Shown: positions 6,560 through 7,246 of the stretch, in pieces
How the letters are laid out: the number at the start of each line of letters is the position of its first letter
How positions within the stretch are numbered: position 1 is the stretch's first letter
Assembly: GCA_046349775.1 (NCBI GenBank)
Contig: JAXMBS010000120.1
Span: forward strand, 1-7,246
From: JAEUIG01 sp046349775
Lineage (GTDB): Bacteria; Planctomycetota; Planctomycetia; Planctomycetales; Planctomycetaceae
DNA: 7,246 nt
Direction: 5' to 3'
The notes under the pieces: model-generated
Told to the model about the DNA's origin: nothing
Seen by the model: only the letters and a program-made list of their open reading frames with translations
The model's database searches: none
Translations under genes and position numbers: made by a program

Positions 6560-6946
6560 CTATTTCGAGCGTGTGGCCTCCCAGTCGCGCGACTGCTTCT
6601 CGCCGTTCCGCTCGAATTCGGCCTTCCCCTTGATCGTGTCCCCGTCAATCTTGCCGTTGTATTTGATCGTCCGCTTCTGGCCGTCCCGTTCGCGGGTGAC
6701 GCTGAAGGCGACCGTGTCGTCCTTGAACGACGCCTCATCGATCGCCGTTTCGGCACCGTTCTGTCCCACCATCGCGCCGGTCAGCTTGTCCCCTTCCAGT
6801 TTGAGCTTGAGCGTAAACTCCCGCTTCTGATCGTTGAACATCACGCTCCACTTCCACGTGCCGGTCGGGTCCGGCTTATCCGCCGCCTGTGCAAAGTTCG
6901 AGCCGAGGACGAACACCAACGTTGCAGCGAGTGCGATGCGCGACAT
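6560..6946 (-). CDS. Small exported beta-rich protein of the DPTGTWKW type, function unknown
   Basis: A 128-residue protein. Residues 1-21 (MSRIALAATLVFVLGSNFAQ, then A) form a Sec signal peptide with cleavage expected after AQA. The mature chain starts ADKPDPTGTWKW and alternates polar and hydrophobic residues in short strands broken by D-G and N-G turns (KLKLEGDKLTGAM, KYNGKIDGDTIKGKAEF), ending RDWEATRSK. This is the look of a small lipocalin-like or other antiparallel beta-barrel protein, and similar secreted proteins are familiar from planctomycetes. It has no cysteine and no catalytic motif. I chose the ATG at 6946 rather than the in-frame ATG at 6961 because GGGGGA lies a proper distance before it and the signal peptide then starts cleanly. 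Ligand and role are unknown. Confidence 0.8.
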   Translation of the reverse strand: MSRIALAATLVFVLGSNFAQAADKPDPTGTWKWSVMFNDQKREFTLKLKLEGDKLTGAMVGQNGAETAIDEASFKDDTVAFSVTRERDGQKRTIKYNGKIDGDTIKGKAEFERNGEKQSRDWEATRSK

Positions 6947-6961
6947 GAGACTTTCCCCCAT

Positions 6962-7246
6962 TGCTTGCCGGGCGGCCGGTGATGGAAGCGCCGGCGCGAA
7001 CCTGCCCGGTGCGTTCGCGCGAGGTGCCTCTCCGCAGCGCCATTGTCACGCGCGGCCGCCGTTCCGCAAGCCGGCGCCACGCATTGTGTGTCGAACGGCG
7101 GTCTCGAACCAAGATCGAGCTGTACAATCTCGCCGCAGCCCAGACGAGAGGTTCGCCAATCCTGTAGAGTCATACGAGTTCACAGGCGTGCAAATCGTAC
7201 GTCTGCTTGAGTTGCCAACAAGCGGTGAGCCGCAGGTGACACAATT
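6962..7246. other. No supported gene; upstream region of the small exported protein
   Basis: Several short open frames cross these 285 bases, but none has a convincing start, a recognisable motif or a continuation past the window edge. The stretch next to 6946 presumably holds the promoter of the exported-protein gene on the - strand, but I see no clear -35/-10 pair, RNA gene or palindrome. Confidence 0.4.

Noticed and set aside
6105..6830. 241-codon + strand frame across the two small exported protein genes
   Set aside because: It spans two intergenic gaps and two genes with good ribosome sites and signal peptides on the other strand. Its own sequence is Ser/Arg-rich with no domain.

Overview
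The window is a GC-rich bacterial chromosomal segment, most likely from a planctomycete. The clearest pointer is the gene at 3274-4326. Its N-terminus carries a WLGIP...PPDHYELL block and a truncated J-like domain that I know mainly from planctomycete proteins. The small exported protein at 6560-6946 opens its mature part with DPTGTWKW, a pattern I also associate with that phylum. This placement rests on remembered family resemblance, not on a search.

Layout, left to right. On the + strand there is an exported class C beta-lactamase-like serine hydrolase (32-1231), then a tRNA-Leu(GAG) (1375-1460) with a readable sigma70-type promoter (1255-1282) and an intrinsic terminator (1468-1495). All other genes are on the - strand. 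Read in their own direction from the right edge they are: a small exported beta-rich protein (6946-6560), a 75-residue exported protein (6430-6203), an Hsp70-family ATPase without a lid (6064-4487), a membrane-anchored protein with a J-like domain and a GspE/MshE N-terminal-like domain (4326-3274), and lysyl-tRNA synthetase (3163-1514). lysS ends convergently against the tRNA terminator. The last 285 bases (6962-7246) hold no gene I can support.

The most interesting unit is the Hsp70 plus J-like pair. The Hsp70 keeps its nucleotide-binding signatures. Its interdomain linker, normally hydrophobic (VLLL in DnaK), reads VNTT, and the protein stops about where the alpha-helical lid should begin. 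The neighbouring J-like protein lacks the HPD tripeptide that classical J proteins use to trigger Hsp70 ATPase, and it carries C-terminal membrane segments. Both partners have therefore lost the canonical coupling determinants while staying adjacent. This suggests a modified, possibly membrane-tethered Hsp70 module.

A second notable point concerns sequence quality. The first third of lysS, and the last roughly 70 bases of the J-like gene, can only be read as conserved protein by changing frame about ten times, each time by one base, all between about 2741 and 3345. Conserved residues survive on each side of every shift, and I detect no comparable cluster elsewhere. This looks more like a local assembly or sequencing error patch than real decay of an essential gene.
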